Below are positions 1 through 6,806 of a stretch of DNA of 7,648 bases, one piece after another (the stretch's first letter is position 1; each line of letters begins with the position of its first letter). The notes beneath the pieces were generated by a model that saw nothing but the letters and a program-made list of their open reading frames with translations, searched no databases and had not been told where the DNA came from. The translations under genes and the position numbers were made by a program. Source of the DNA: Gammaproteobacteria bacterium (GTDB lineage: Bacteria; Pseudomonadota; Gammaproteobacteria; Chromatiales; Chromatiaceae); NCBI GenBank assembly GCA_024277555.1, contig JAJRUY010000157.1:1-7648 (forward strand). Reading direction: 5' to 3'.

Positions 1-987
1 CGGCTGCTGAACGATCTGGCTGCCGCATCGGTCGGGTGGCGTGATGATGGTGATCGCAGCGAGAAGAGCCTGTTTTTCCAGGTGAAGCGCTCTGTTGATC
101 GCATTGTGCATGAATACACTCAGGATGTATCCCTGTTCGAAGAAGTCGTTGAAGACTTTGCGCGTTTTATGGAGAAGCGCGCCAGACTCAAGAAAATGCT
201 CGAGGATCGGCTGACCCAGGCCGTTTCCGGTGAAGAAAAGCTGGAAGTGGCGAAGCAGCGGGTTGAAGAAGTTTTGCGCGAACTGGGTGCGGACTACTTG
301 CCGGAAGCAGCACGCGAAATACTGGAGCATCCCTGGAAAAAGCTTATGACCATCCTGCTCCTGAGAGAAGGGGAAGAAGGCAGCAACTGGCGCAAGGCTG
401 TAAATATTGCAAAGCTGCTGGTCATGTATCTTGGCCGGGATTCGGGAGAAATCGATCGGCAGAAGCTGCTGTCCAGCATCCCGGATCTGATCAGTGGTCT
501 AAAGAAGGGGTTTGGCTATATTTCTTTCGACCAGAAGAAATCCTCGGCCATGCTCAACAAGCTGCAGACTTGCTTTATCAGTGTGCTCAAGCATGGAAAA
601 GTTGTTTCAGACGGGCAGCAGATGCACCAGGATAGTGCTGAGAAACAAGCGGATAGCGCTGAGCCAGAGATTGAAGATGCACACAGCATCAGCATAAGGA
701 GTATGAAAGAAGGCAGCTGGATTCGTATGCAGCTGGATGCGGAAGAAGAGCCGTTGATTTGCAAATTGGTATGGCGCAGCAAGTTTACTGGCACCATGGT
801 GTTTGTGGACGGGCAGGGAAACAAGGCTGGTCAAATGAAGGAAGCGGAGCTGGCCGCGTATTTCCGTGACGGCAGCGCCAAGTTCCTTGAAGACGCACAG
901 GCGCCGCTTATTGATCGGGCGATCAAGAAGATGATGAAAGTTCTCAATGCGCGCATCGTCGGGCCGAAGCTGCAAATGGCGGAATAA
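1..987 (+). CDS. DUF1631 family protein, C-terminal part (5' end outside window)
   Basis: The reading frame is open from the first base, so the gene starts upstream; 328 codons are visible before TAA at 985-987. A GTG at 82 lies in this frame but has no reason to be the start, because family-like sequence precedes it (LLNDLAAASVGW). The protein is charged and probably cytosolic. The pattern matches what I know of DUF1631: an acidic helical stretch with SLFEEVVEDF, then a Trp-rich helical block around SNWRKAV. After a polar linker comes a small beta-rich C-terminal module (GSWIRMQL, CKLVWRS, GTMVFVDGQG, ending with LIDRAIKKMM) that resembles the PilZ-like end of this family. Members are sometimes mislabelled thymidine phosphorylase, and nothing here supports that. 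The function is unknown; a role linked to cyclic-di-GMP would be a guess from the PilZ-like tail. It is transcriptionally separated from gnd by a terminator. Confidence 0.8.
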   Translation, partial: RLLNDLAAASVGWRDDGDRSEKSLFFQVKRSVDRIVHEYTQDVSLFEEVVEDFARFMEKRARLKKMLEDRLTQAVSGEEKLEVAKQRVEEVLRELGADYLPEAAREILEHPWKKLMTILLLREGEEGSNWRKAVNIAKLLVMYLGRDSGEIDRQKLLSSIPDLISGLKKGFGYISFDQKKSSAMLNKLQTCFISVLKHGKVVSDGQQMHQDSAEKQADSAEPEIEDAHSISIRSMKEGSWIRMQLDAEEEPLICKLVWRSKFTGTMVFVDGQGNKAGQMKEAELAAYFRDGSAKFLEDAQAPLIDRAIKKMMKVLNARIVGPKLQMAE

Positions 988-1015
988 TCCGGGGTTTCCG
1001 GCTCTGTTCGTCAAC

Positions 1016-1038
1016 AACCCGCGTTTGCGGGTTTTTTT
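1016..1038 (+). terminator. Rho-independent terminator after the DUF1631 gene
   Basis: A perfect 7-bp stem (AACCCGC at 1016-1022 and GCGGGTT at 1027-1033) closes a 4-base loop (GTTT) and runs into seven T's at 1032-1038. It sits 28 bases after the DUF1631 stop codon and ends the upstream transcript before the gnd operon. A gnd promoter would therefore be expected between about 1039 and 1094, but I see no convincing -35/-10 pair there. Confidence 0.9.
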
Positions 1039-1094
1039 CTGCCGGGCTGTTGTGCCTATGTCAGAATATCAGGCGTGGCAATGAAGCAAAGAAC

Positions 1095-1099
1095 GGGAG
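1095..1099 (+). promoter_or_regulatory. Ribosome binding site that sets the gnd start at GTG 1107
   Basis: GGGAG at 1095-1099 lies 7 bases before GTG 1107, which is ideal spacing. The same frame stays open back to a TTG at 1050, but the added 19 residues (polar and Cys/Asn-rich) have no counterpart in the family. That TTG also lies only 11 bases after the terminator T-run, so the GTG is preferred. Confidence 0.75.
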
Positions 1100-1106
1100 C
1101 AATGCT

Positions 1107-2555
1107 GTGGAAAAAGCGGAAATCGGGCTGATCGGGCTGGCGGTAATGGGGCAGAATCTGGCTCTGAACATGAGTGATCATGGTTTCAGGGTGGCAGTGT
1201 ACAACCGCACCACGGAACGCATGCAGGATTTCGTGCAGGGAGCGGCTGCGGGTACATCTATTGTTGGCGCCCCAACCCTGGAAGCCCTGGTTGATGCCCT
1301 GCAGGCACCGAGAAAGATCATGCTCATGGTGCGCGCCGGCAAGGTGGTGGATGCGGTGCTCGATGCCCTGCTGCCTCTGCTGACGCCGGGGGACATTGTC
1401 ATCGATGGCGGCAACTCGAAATTCACGGACACCGACAGGCGGGTTGCCTTGTTGCGGAGCAAGGATATGCATTTTGTCGGTTGTGGGGTCTCGGGTGGGG
1501 AAGAAGGCGCACGCCATGGCCCCGCCATCATGCCGGGAGGAGATGAGCGGGCCTGGCCGCAGATTCGCCCGCTGCTGCAATCCATCTCGGCCAAAGTAGA
1601 TGGCGTTCCCTGCTGCCAGTGGATAGGCAGTGGCGGCGCCGGGCACTATGTAAAAATGGTGCACAACGGCATCGAATACGGAGACATGCAGCTTATCGCC
1701 GAAGCCTATCATTTGATGCGTGAAGGCCTGGGCATGGATATCGATGCTATCGGGCAGGTGTTTGCCCGCTGGAACCAGGGGGTGCTCAATTCCTACCTGA
1801 TCGAGATAACCGCAGATATTCTTGCCTACAAGGACGAGGCTGGCGAGCCGTTGCTGGACAGGATTCTCGATAGCGCCGGGCAGAAGGGAACGGGTAAATG
1901 GACTGGTATCAGCGCTCTGGAACTCGGGGTTCCCTTGACGCTCATTGGCGAAGCGGTGTTCGCCCGCTGCCTGTCTGCGTTCAAGCAACAGCGGCAGCAG
2001 GCGCAGCAGGTGCTTGGCCTGCCACCAGCCCGTTTTCAGAAAAATGCAGGAGAAATGGTCGATGCCATTGAGCAAGCGCTGTATGCCAGCAAAATTGTTT
2101 CCTATGCCCAGGGATACATGCTCATGACAGAGGCGGCGCAAACCTATGGGTGGGATCTGCACTATGGTGATATCGCCCTGGTATGGCGCGGCGGCTGCAT
2201 TATCCGCAGTCGCTTCCTCAACGACATCAAACAAGCCTATGTGCAAAATCCCGGGCTGGAAAACCTGTTGCTGGATGATTTTTTTGCGCAAGCCGTATGC
2301 AATGCCGAATCCGCCTGGCGCAAGACCTGCATATTGGGGGTGGAGCAGGGCATTCCACTGCCTGCCATGAGTGCGGCGCTTTCATTCTTCGATGGATACC
2401 GGCGGGGACGGCTGCCAGCCAACCTGATTCAGGCGCAGCGTGACTATTTCGGTGCCCACAGTTATGAGCGTCTGGATCGGCCCAGGGGAGAGTACTTTCA
2501 TACCGACTGGACCGGACAGGGAGGTGATGTGGCTTCAGGGCAGTATGATGTTTGA
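1107..2555 (+). CDS. gnd: 6-phosphogluconate dehydrogenase, decarboxylating (long type)
   Basis: Oxidises and decarboxylates 6-phosphogluconate to ribulose-5-phosphate and CO2, normally with NADP+; it is the last step of the oxidative pentose phosphate pathway and acts in the cytosol as a homodimer. From GTG 1107 the product has 482 residues, the length of the classic long form (about 468-483) and not the short form of about 300. Visible motifs: Rossmann nucleotide loop GLAVMGQNLA (10-19) followed by YNRT (32-35), where Arg34 fits NADP preference; DGGNS (100-104); the SGG loop (129-131); catalytic Lys183, Asn187 and Glu190 in HYVKMVHNGIEYGD; the family signature ILDSAGQKGTGKWT (253-266); and the C-terminal substrate-binding segment with QRDYFGAHSYER (444-455). 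No key residue is missing. About 12 residues follow the usual end (FHTDW), probably an unimportant tail. It is the first gene of the operon and overlaps the start of zwf. Confidence 0.97.
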   Translation: MEKAEIGLIGLAVMGQNLALNMSDHGFRVAVYNRTTERMQDFVQGAAAGTSIVGAPTLEALVDALQAPRKIMLMVRAGKVVDAVLDALLPLLTPGDIVIDGGNSKFTDTDRRVALLRSKDMHFVGCGVSGGEEGARHGPAIMPGGDERAWPQIRPLLQSISAKVDGVPCCQWIGSGGAGHYVKMVHNGIEYGDMQLIAEAYHLMREGLGMDIDAIGQVFARWNQGVLNSYLIEITADILAYKDEAGEPLLDRILDSAGQKGTGKWTGISALELGVPLTLIGEAVFARCLSAFKQQRQQAQQVLGLPPARFQKNAGEMVDAIEQALYASKIVSYAQGYMLMTEAAQTYGWDLHYGDIALVWRGGCIIRSRFLNDIKQAYVQNPGLENLLLDDFFAQAVCNAESAWRKTCILGVEQGIPLPAMSAALSFFDGYRRGRLPANLIQAQRDYFGAHSYERLDRPRGEYFHTDWTGQGGDVASGQYDV

Positions 2556-4035
2556 TCAGGTCGGCTGCACCTATGTGATATTCGGTGCTACGGGAAACCT
2601 GTCCCGGGAAAAGCTCATGCCGGCACTCTATCATCTGGATGCCGCAGGCAAGCTGGATGCGCAGACCCGCATTGTTGCCAGTGGCCGCCGGGACTGGGAC
2701 GATGCGCGTTGTATGCAGGAGGTGCGCGGCTGGGTGCAGGCCAAGGCCAGGGACAAGCTGGATGAACCGGTATTCAAACGCTTTGCGGCGCGGTTGAGTT
2801 ATTTCCGGGGCGATCTTGGTGAGGAGTCCACCTGGCCGGCGCTGAAAGCCTGGCTGAACTCCCGCAGCGATCTTCCCGGCAATATGGCCTTCTACATGGC
2901 GATTCGCCCGGCGGAGTTTGGCCTGGTGGTGGAGAATCTCGGTCGCCAGGGCTTGCTGCAGGAGGGTGAATACTGGCGCCGGGTCGTCATCGAAAAACCT
3001 TTTGGTTACGACTTGTTAAGCGCGCAGGAACTGCAGCATAACCTCGGTCAGTATTTGCGGGAGGAACAAATCTACCGCATCGATCACTATCTGGGGAAAA
3101 GCACGGTGCAGAATGTACTGGTGTTCCGCTTCGCCAACACCCTCCTCGAACCCCTCTGGAACCGTAACTATATCGACCATGTGCAGATCACCCATTCAGA
3201 AACCGCCGGCGTGGGCAGCCGCGGCGCCTACTATGATGGCAGTGGGGCCATGCGCGACATGATCCAAAGCCACCTGCTGCAGTTGTTGACCCTGGTAGCC
3301 ATGGAGCCGCCGGTATCCATGCAGGCGGAAGAATTGCGGGATGAAAAGGTCAAGGTACTCAAATCCCTGCGTACCATCGATGAGGAACAGGTGCCGGAAT
3401 ATGCCTTCCGGGCGCAATACAGCAGCGGCCTGGTGGACGATTCCCTGGTGAAATCCTACCTCGAAGAAGACGGTATTCCATCGGACAGCCGCACTGAAAC
3501 CTATGCGGCGATGAAGCTCTATGTAGACAACTGGCGTTGGCGTGGCGTGCCATTTTACTTGCGCACTGGCAAACGCCTGGCGGAAAAGCAATCCATGATT
3601 TCCATCTGTTTTCGTCATCCGCCACAGCAGTTTTTTCGGGATACCGATGTAGGGCCGATGAAGCCAAACTGGATCATGCTTGGTATTCAGCCCTGCGAAT
3701 GTATGCGCATGGAAATGACCGTGAAAGAACCGGGATTGGAAATCCGTACCCGGCAGCGCAGCCTGGACGCCCAGCTGCGCAGTATTGACGAAGCCCCCAT
3801 CGATGCATATGAAGAGCTGCTGCTGGATGTTGTCGATGGGGATCGCTCCCTGTTTTTGCGCTATGACGAAGTGGAATGGGCCTGGCGCGCCATCGATCCG
3901 GTGATCCGCCACTGGGAAAACGACCAGGAGCCCATACCGCTGTACGCAGCAGGCAGCTGGGGACCAGCAGAAAGCCGCCGGCTGTTCGACAAGCCGCAGC
4001 AGCACTGGCGTCACAGCATGGATCCGGAAGAATGA
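2548..4035 (+). CDS. zwf: Glucose-6-phosphate 1-dehydrogenase
   Basis: Oxidises glucose-6-phosphate to 6-phosphoglucono-1,5-lactone with NAD(P)+, the entry step of the oxidative pentose phosphate pathway, in the cytosol. From ATG 2548 the protein has 495 residues (family about 490). Visible motifs: dinucleotide-binding GATGNL (13-18); substrate lysine in EKPFG (149-153); active-site RIDHYLGK (177-184); the catalytic His242 in RDMIQSHLLQ; and the C-terminal LLLDVVDGDRSLF (424-436) and AAGSWGP (467-473). Two signature positions differ from the commonest form: Asn17 where Asp is usual and Ser185 right after DHYLGK. The start is uncertain. AGGG at 2537-2540 gives 7-base spacing to ATG 2548; ATG 2545 and ATG 2527 are in frame too, and the strong GGGAGG at 2519-2524 is only 2 bases from ATG 2527. 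Any of these overlaps the end of gnd, so translation is probably coupled. Confidence 0.96.
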   Translation: MFDQVGCTYVIFGATGNLSREKLMPALYHLDAAGKLDAQTRIVASGRRDWDDARCMQEVRGWVQAKARDKLDEPVFKRFAARLSYFRGDLGEESTWPALKAWLNSRSDLPGNMAFYMAIRPAEFGLVVENLGRQGLLQEGEYWRRVVIEKPFGYDLLSAQELQHNLGQYLREEQIYRIDHYLGKSTVQNVLVFRFANTLLEPLWNRNYIDHVQITHSETAGVGSRGAYYDGSGAMRDMIQSHLLQLLTLVAMEPPVSMQAEELRDEKVKVLKSLRTIDEEQVPEYAFRAQYSSGLVDDSLVKSYLEEDGIPSDSRTETYAAMKLYVDNWRWRGVPFYLRTGKRLAEKQSMISICFRHPPQQFFRDTDVGPMKPNWIMLGIQPCECMRMEMTVKEPGLEIRTRQRSLDAQLRSIDEAPIDAYEELLLDVVDGDRSLFLRYDEVEWAWRAIDPVIRHWENDQEPIPLYAAGSWGPAESRRLFDKPQQHWRHSMDPEE

Positions 4036-4694
4036 GCTGGCAGGTAGTGGCAGATGTCGAGGCGGTAGCCAGGGAAGCGGTAAAAAAAATTCTCGGCATT
4101 GCGCAAGATGCGATTGCAACTCGCGGTGTTTTTTCTCTGGTGCTGGCCGGGGGCAGTACCCCGGCGCGTACCTATCAACTGCTGGCGGCCCAGGATCAGG
4201 ACTGGGCGGCGTGGCAGTTTTATTTTGGCGACGAGCGTTGTCTGCCGGTGGATGATCCTGAACGCAACAGTGTCATGGTGGCGGAAAACCTGTTCAGGCA
4301 TATTCCGCTGCGCCAGCAACAGATCCATGTGATTCCTGCGGAGCAGGGCGCAGAAGCGGCAGCGCTGGCCTACGAGCAGGAAATTACCCCGGCACAGCCC
4401 TTCGATCTGGTGCTGCTGGGCTTGGGTGAAGATGGCCATATTGCATCCCTGTTTCCCGGACGCCAATATCCTGAAAATCGACTCGTTGTTGCCGTGCATG
4501 ATGCCCCCAAGCCGCCACCGGAGCGGGTCAGCCTCAACTATGGCGCCCTGTCGTCCGCACAGGAGCTGCTGTTTCTGGTCAGTGGCCGGGGAAAGGCCAG
4601 GGCAGTGCGGGATTGGCGCAACGGAAAAGATATCCCTGCGGCGCGTCTGCCCGAGCCGCAAATCCTCATCGATGAAGCAGCCTGGCATGAGTAA
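4032..4694 (+). CDS. pgl: 6-phosphogluconolactonase (DevB/SOL type)
   Basis: Hydrolyses 6-phosphogluconolactone, the product of Zwf, to 6-phosphogluconate, the substrate of Gnd; cytosolic. It has 220 residues, slightly short of the usual 230-260 but complete. Family motifs: LAGGSTPARTYQLL (38-51) with the GGST phosphate-binding loop; FGDER (65-69) followed by DDPERNS (74-80); LVLLGLGEDGHIASLFPG (126-143), which holds the catalytic His136; and APKPPPERVSLN (158-169). This is the DevB type, unrelated to the beta-propeller YbhE/Pgl of E. coli. ATG 4032 overlaps the zwf stop in ATGA, and no well-spaced ribosome site is present (GGAAG at 4026-4030 ends one base before the ATG), so it probably depends on ribosomes finishing zwf. 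The frame is open upstream inside zwf, but that sequence is an Arg/Pro-rich out-of-frame reading and is not part of the gene. Confidence 0.95.
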   Translation: MSWQVVADVEAVAREAVKKILGIAQDAIATRGVFSLVLAGGSTPARTYQLLAAQDQDWAAWQFYFGDERCLPVDDPERNSVMVAENLFRHIPLRQQQIHVIPAEQGAEAAALAYEQEITPAQPFDLVLLGLGEDGHIASLFPGRQYPENRLVVAVHDAPKPPPERVSLNYGALSSAQELLFLVSGRGKARAVRDWRNGKDIPAARLPEPQILIDEAAWHE

Positions 4695-4938
4695 CTGGCA
4701 GGTCTACATCATCCGCTGTTCGGATGACAGCTATTACACAGGCATCACCACCGATGTACAGCGGCGTTTCGAGCAGCACCGTAGTGGCAAGGGCGCTAGG
4801 TATTTTTACGGGCGTGCGCCGATAGAGGTCGTATATACAGAGAGCTGCGAGAATCGCAGCATCGCATTACAACGTGAGGCGCAAATCAAGGGTTTCAGCA
4901 GGAAACAGAAGATGCGCCTGTTCTGCTTATCCGTTTGA
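4687..4938 (+). CDS. GIY-YIG nuclease-fold small protein (UPF0213/YhbQ-like)
   Basis: This 83-residue protein is essentially one GIY-YIG domain, the fold of UvrC-type and homing endonucleases. Seen: WQVYIIRCSD (4-13) gives the first strand; YYTGITTDVQRRFEQH (16-31) holds the YIG-like YTG and the catalytic-type Arg26/Arg27; and ALQREAQIKGF (60-70) carries Glu64, the expected metal ligand, followed by the usual basic SRKQKMRLF. The set is complete, so it could be an active nuclease, but most free-standing members of this family have no proven role and the substrate is unknown. The start ATG 4687 overlaps pgl by 8 bases and has no good ribosome site, so translation is probably coupled. The frame is open upstream to 4426, but there it runs inside pgl and is not domain-like. 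The 3' end overlaps the end of sprT on the other strand by 12 bases. Confidence 0.88.
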   Translation: MSNWQVYIIRCSDDSYYTGITTDVQRRFEQHRSGKGARYFYGRAPIEVVYTESCENRSIALQREAQIKGFSRKQKMRLFCLSV

Positions 4939-5445
4939 TATTTGCTGTAACACTTCGCCACATGAAATGCAGTGATACTTTACACCACGATGCCGAACCC
5001 GGTTGTGGCGCGTAGCGCTTAATCGGTGCTCCTGGCAAGTGCATTTATAGGTAAAACGCCGCTGTTTGCGTTGCTGCACATTTTCCAGGTTATATTGATG
5101 GCAACGGGAAGGCTCCAGACCGAATGCCTGCATCAATTCCTGCCATTCCGGACCGTGGGGTCTGGGACGGCTGCCCGGATACAGCTGGTCAACAATAAAA
5201 TGGGCTACCTCATGCGGCGGGGTGCGAAGGCAATAGGCATCAAACTGGACGGCGGCCATCTCCGGATTATAGCGGATGCAAGGCAGCGACCCGCCACGAT
5301 ACTGCCCGGCGGCCTGTCCCCGCAGGTCGAAGCGCACCACAGGCATGGGGAAAATCTGCTCATGCAGTTTTTCCGCCCGGGAAATCCAGTGCCGGGTGAG
5401 CTGCAGCAGTTCCTGTTGCTGTTCATTGGAGAGAGGAGAGGGCAT
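4927..5445 (-). CDS. sprT: SprT-like zinc metalloprotease-fold protein
   Basis: SprT family, related to the protease domain of Spartan/SPRTN, which cleaves DNA-crosslinked proteins in eukaryotes; the bacterial role is poorly defined and the protein should be cytosolic. From ATG 5445 the product has 172 residues (E. coli SprT is about 165). Seen: zinc-protease motif HEVAH (78-82) with catalytic Glu79; a third ligand His97 in PHGPEW; family LRGQAAGQY (41-49); and a C-terminal zinc-ribbon-like module, YKCTCQEH (133-140) with YHCISCGEVL (157-166), whose cysteines 135, 137, 159 and 162 could bind a metal. The frame also allows ATG 5517, adding 24 residues with a basic start. Neither start has a good ribosome site; 5445 is chosen because it places the conserved core at the same distance from the N-terminus as in E. 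coli. It is divergent from the TPR-like membrane gene and convergent with the GIY-YIG gene. Confidence 0.9.
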   Translation of the reverse strand: MPSPLSNEQQQELLQLTRHWISRAEKLHEQIFPMPVVRFDLRGQAAGQYRGGSLPCIRYNPEMAAVQFDAYCLRTPPHEVAHFIVDQLYPGSRPRPHGPEWQELMQAFGLEPSRCHQYNLENVQQRKQRRFTYKCTCQEHRLSATRHNRVRHRGVKYHCISCGEVLQQISNG

Positions 5446-5600
5446 GATGATGAAATTGTTCTTGGTGCGGGTATGGACTGGATTGACAGTCTGCCGTTTT
5501 TTTGCCTGTCTGTCCATGTTGATCGAGGGATTTGCCGAAGATCACAAAACCGCCTGGCAAGCCGGGATTTTTGGGTTATATCGAGGGTAATATTGGCACC
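5446..5600. promoter_or_regulatory. Divergent control region between sprT and the TPR/rhomboid operon
   Basis: This is the only space in which sprT (minus) and the TPR-like membrane gene (plus) can be started, so it should hold both promoters; that is inferred from layout. Elements seen are weak. TTGACA at 5483-5488 matches a -35 for the plus strand, but has no good -10 at 16-18 bases. TATAAC (minus strand, 5575-5580) is close to a -10 for sprT, without a good -35. CTGGCA 5554-5559 and TATATC 5577-5582 are 17 bases apart on the plus strand, but would start RNA only about 12 bases before the ATG. If sprT starts at 5517, the region shrinks to 83 bases. Confidence 0.35.
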
Positions 5601-6806
5601 ATGAAAGGGACTCCTGCGCCAATCTGGCAGAATTTTTCCAGGGTATTCAGGTACGGCTTCCGGCCTCAGCCATTGCTGTTGATCGCCGGGATGTCGGTGC
5701 TGCTCTACCTGAGCAGTGGAGGCATTCTGGGCTGGGCGGCTTCCGTCATTCTCGGAGCGATGCTGTTCAAGTACGCTTTCGTGGTGCTGCAGCAAACGGC
5801 CAGGGGGAATATGAACCCGCCTCCTTTGAATCTGGATGTGCTGGCCGGGGACTATGATCTGCCCCTCAAGTTCTACGCGCTGATTCTGCTATTCAATATT
5901 CTGGTTGGCAGTGATATGCCACTGGCGGTCCTGGTGGCCTTTGCTGCGCTGGCAGCTTTTCCTGCATCCATCATGGTGCTGGCGCTCAATGAGTCCATTG
6001 TGGATGCGCTCAATCCGGTGCTGCTATGGCGTCTGATCGCCCGTGTCGGCTGGTCCTATCTGGCTCTTATCGGGCTGTTGTTCGTGTTGCAGATTGCCGA
6101 ATCCAATGCCGTGAACCTGCTGGCGGGCGGCGTGCACTGGATCTTCTATCATCTGGTTACGGGATATTTTGCCATTCTCACTTTCCATGTCATGGGCTAT
6201 ATCCTCTACCAGAATTATGAGCGTGTCGGACAGCCCGTGGAGGAAGAGCAGAACCCGGCTGATGCCCGCCTGGCTCATTTTGAAAACATGATGGCCATGG
6301 GTAACAAGGAGGCCGCCATTGCCGAGCTGCAGCAGCTGATTGTCGAATATCCAGATGATCTGGATATCCATCGCCGCCTGCATCAACTGTGCTTGCTGGA
6401 GAGAAAGGGAAAAGAACTGTCCCGCCATGCCCGCAGCTATATGCCGTTGCTGCTCGGAGCCGGTAGAGATGTGCAGGCAGCCGAGTTGTATCAGGATTGC
6501 CGATCCCTTGGAGAGAACTGTGCTCCCGATGATGCAGAAGGATGCTACCGCTTGGGCCGGGCCTTGCATGGCGCAGGAAAATACCGGGAAGTAATCGACC
6601 TGCTCAACGGCCTGCACAAGCGCTTTCCCCGTAGCGACTTCATTCCCCACGCCTATTTTCTCATGGCAAGAACCCTGAGTGAGTCTTTGAGCAAGGATGA
6701 TTTGGCGGTAAAGGCGCTACGCTTCATCATCGACAATTATGCCGGGCATCCGGTGTTGCCGGATGTGAAAGCCTATCTGGATGTATTGCAACCGGATATG
6801 CCATGA
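5601..6806 (+). CDS. Multi-spanning inner-membrane protein with TPR-like C-terminal domain
   Basis: I do not recognise a named family. The 401-residue protein has two halves. The first (about 20-205) is hydrophobic with probably five or six membrane helices, around 24-38, 42-60, 90-104, 106-129, 148-166 and 178-203. A conserved-looking loop between them (PPPLNLDVLAGDYDLPLK, 73-90) recalls DUF4013-like membrane proteins. The second half (about 210-400) is soluble and all-helical with TPR-like or Sel1-like pairs: ARLAHFENMMAMGNKEAAIAE (222-242), AEGCYRLGRALHGAGKYREV (312-331) and a final pair at 350-382. It probably binds a partner, on the cytosolic face if the helix number is even. ATG 5601 is chosen because the frame upstream to TTG 5532 is polar and lies in the divergent control region; GAGGG at 5583-5587 is the nearest ribosome site, with rather long spacing (13 bases). 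Its stop overlaps the rhomboid start (ATGA), which suggests joint function. Confidence 0.75.
   Translation: MKGTPAPIWQNFSRVFRYGFRPQPLLLIAGMSVLLYLSSGGILGWAASVILGAMLFKYAFVVLQQTARGNMNPPPLNLDVLAGDYDLPLKFYALILLFNILVGSDMPLAVLVAFAALAAFPASIMVLALNESIVDALNPVLLWRLIARVGWSYLALIGLLFVLQIAESNAVNLLAGGVHWIFYHLVTGYFAILTFHVMGYILYQNYERVGQPVEEEQNPADARLAHFENMMAMGNKEAAIAELQQLIVEYPDDLDIHRRLHQLCLLERKGKELSRHARSYMPLLLGAGRDVQAAELYQDCRSLGENCAPDDAEGCYRLGRALHGAGKYREVIDLLNGLHKRFPRSDFIPHAYFLMARTLSESLSKDDLAVKALRFIIDNYAGHPVLPDVKAYLDVLQPDMP

Noticed and set aside
1034..1062. A gnd promoter just after the terminator
   Set aside because: The best -10-like word (TATGTC at 1057-1062) matches only three positions, and the -35 position falls in the terminator T-run, so no promoter is called.
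1056..2291. A 411-codon open frame on the minus strand opposite gnd
   Set aside because: It mirrors a perfectly conserved gnd on the other strand, has no recognisable domain and no ribosome site. Long antisense frames are expected from codon bias in moderately GC-rich genes.
3196..4119. A 307-codon open frame on the minus strand opposite zwf and the start of pgl
   Set aside because: It spans two well-supported genes and their overlap; its translation is His/Pro/Arg-rich and domain-free, typical of a shadow frame.
4905..4926. Short inverted repeat AACAG/CTGTT near the convergent gene ends
   Set aside because: It is a five-base stem with a nine-base loop inside coding sequence and no T-run; chance is enough to explain it.
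5553..5572. Hairpin-like CCTGG-CAAG-CCGGG followed by five T's in the leader of the TPR-like membrane gene
   Set aside because: The stem is only five pairs with one wobble, and the tract after it is interrupted by an A. It is too weak to call an attenuator or terminator.
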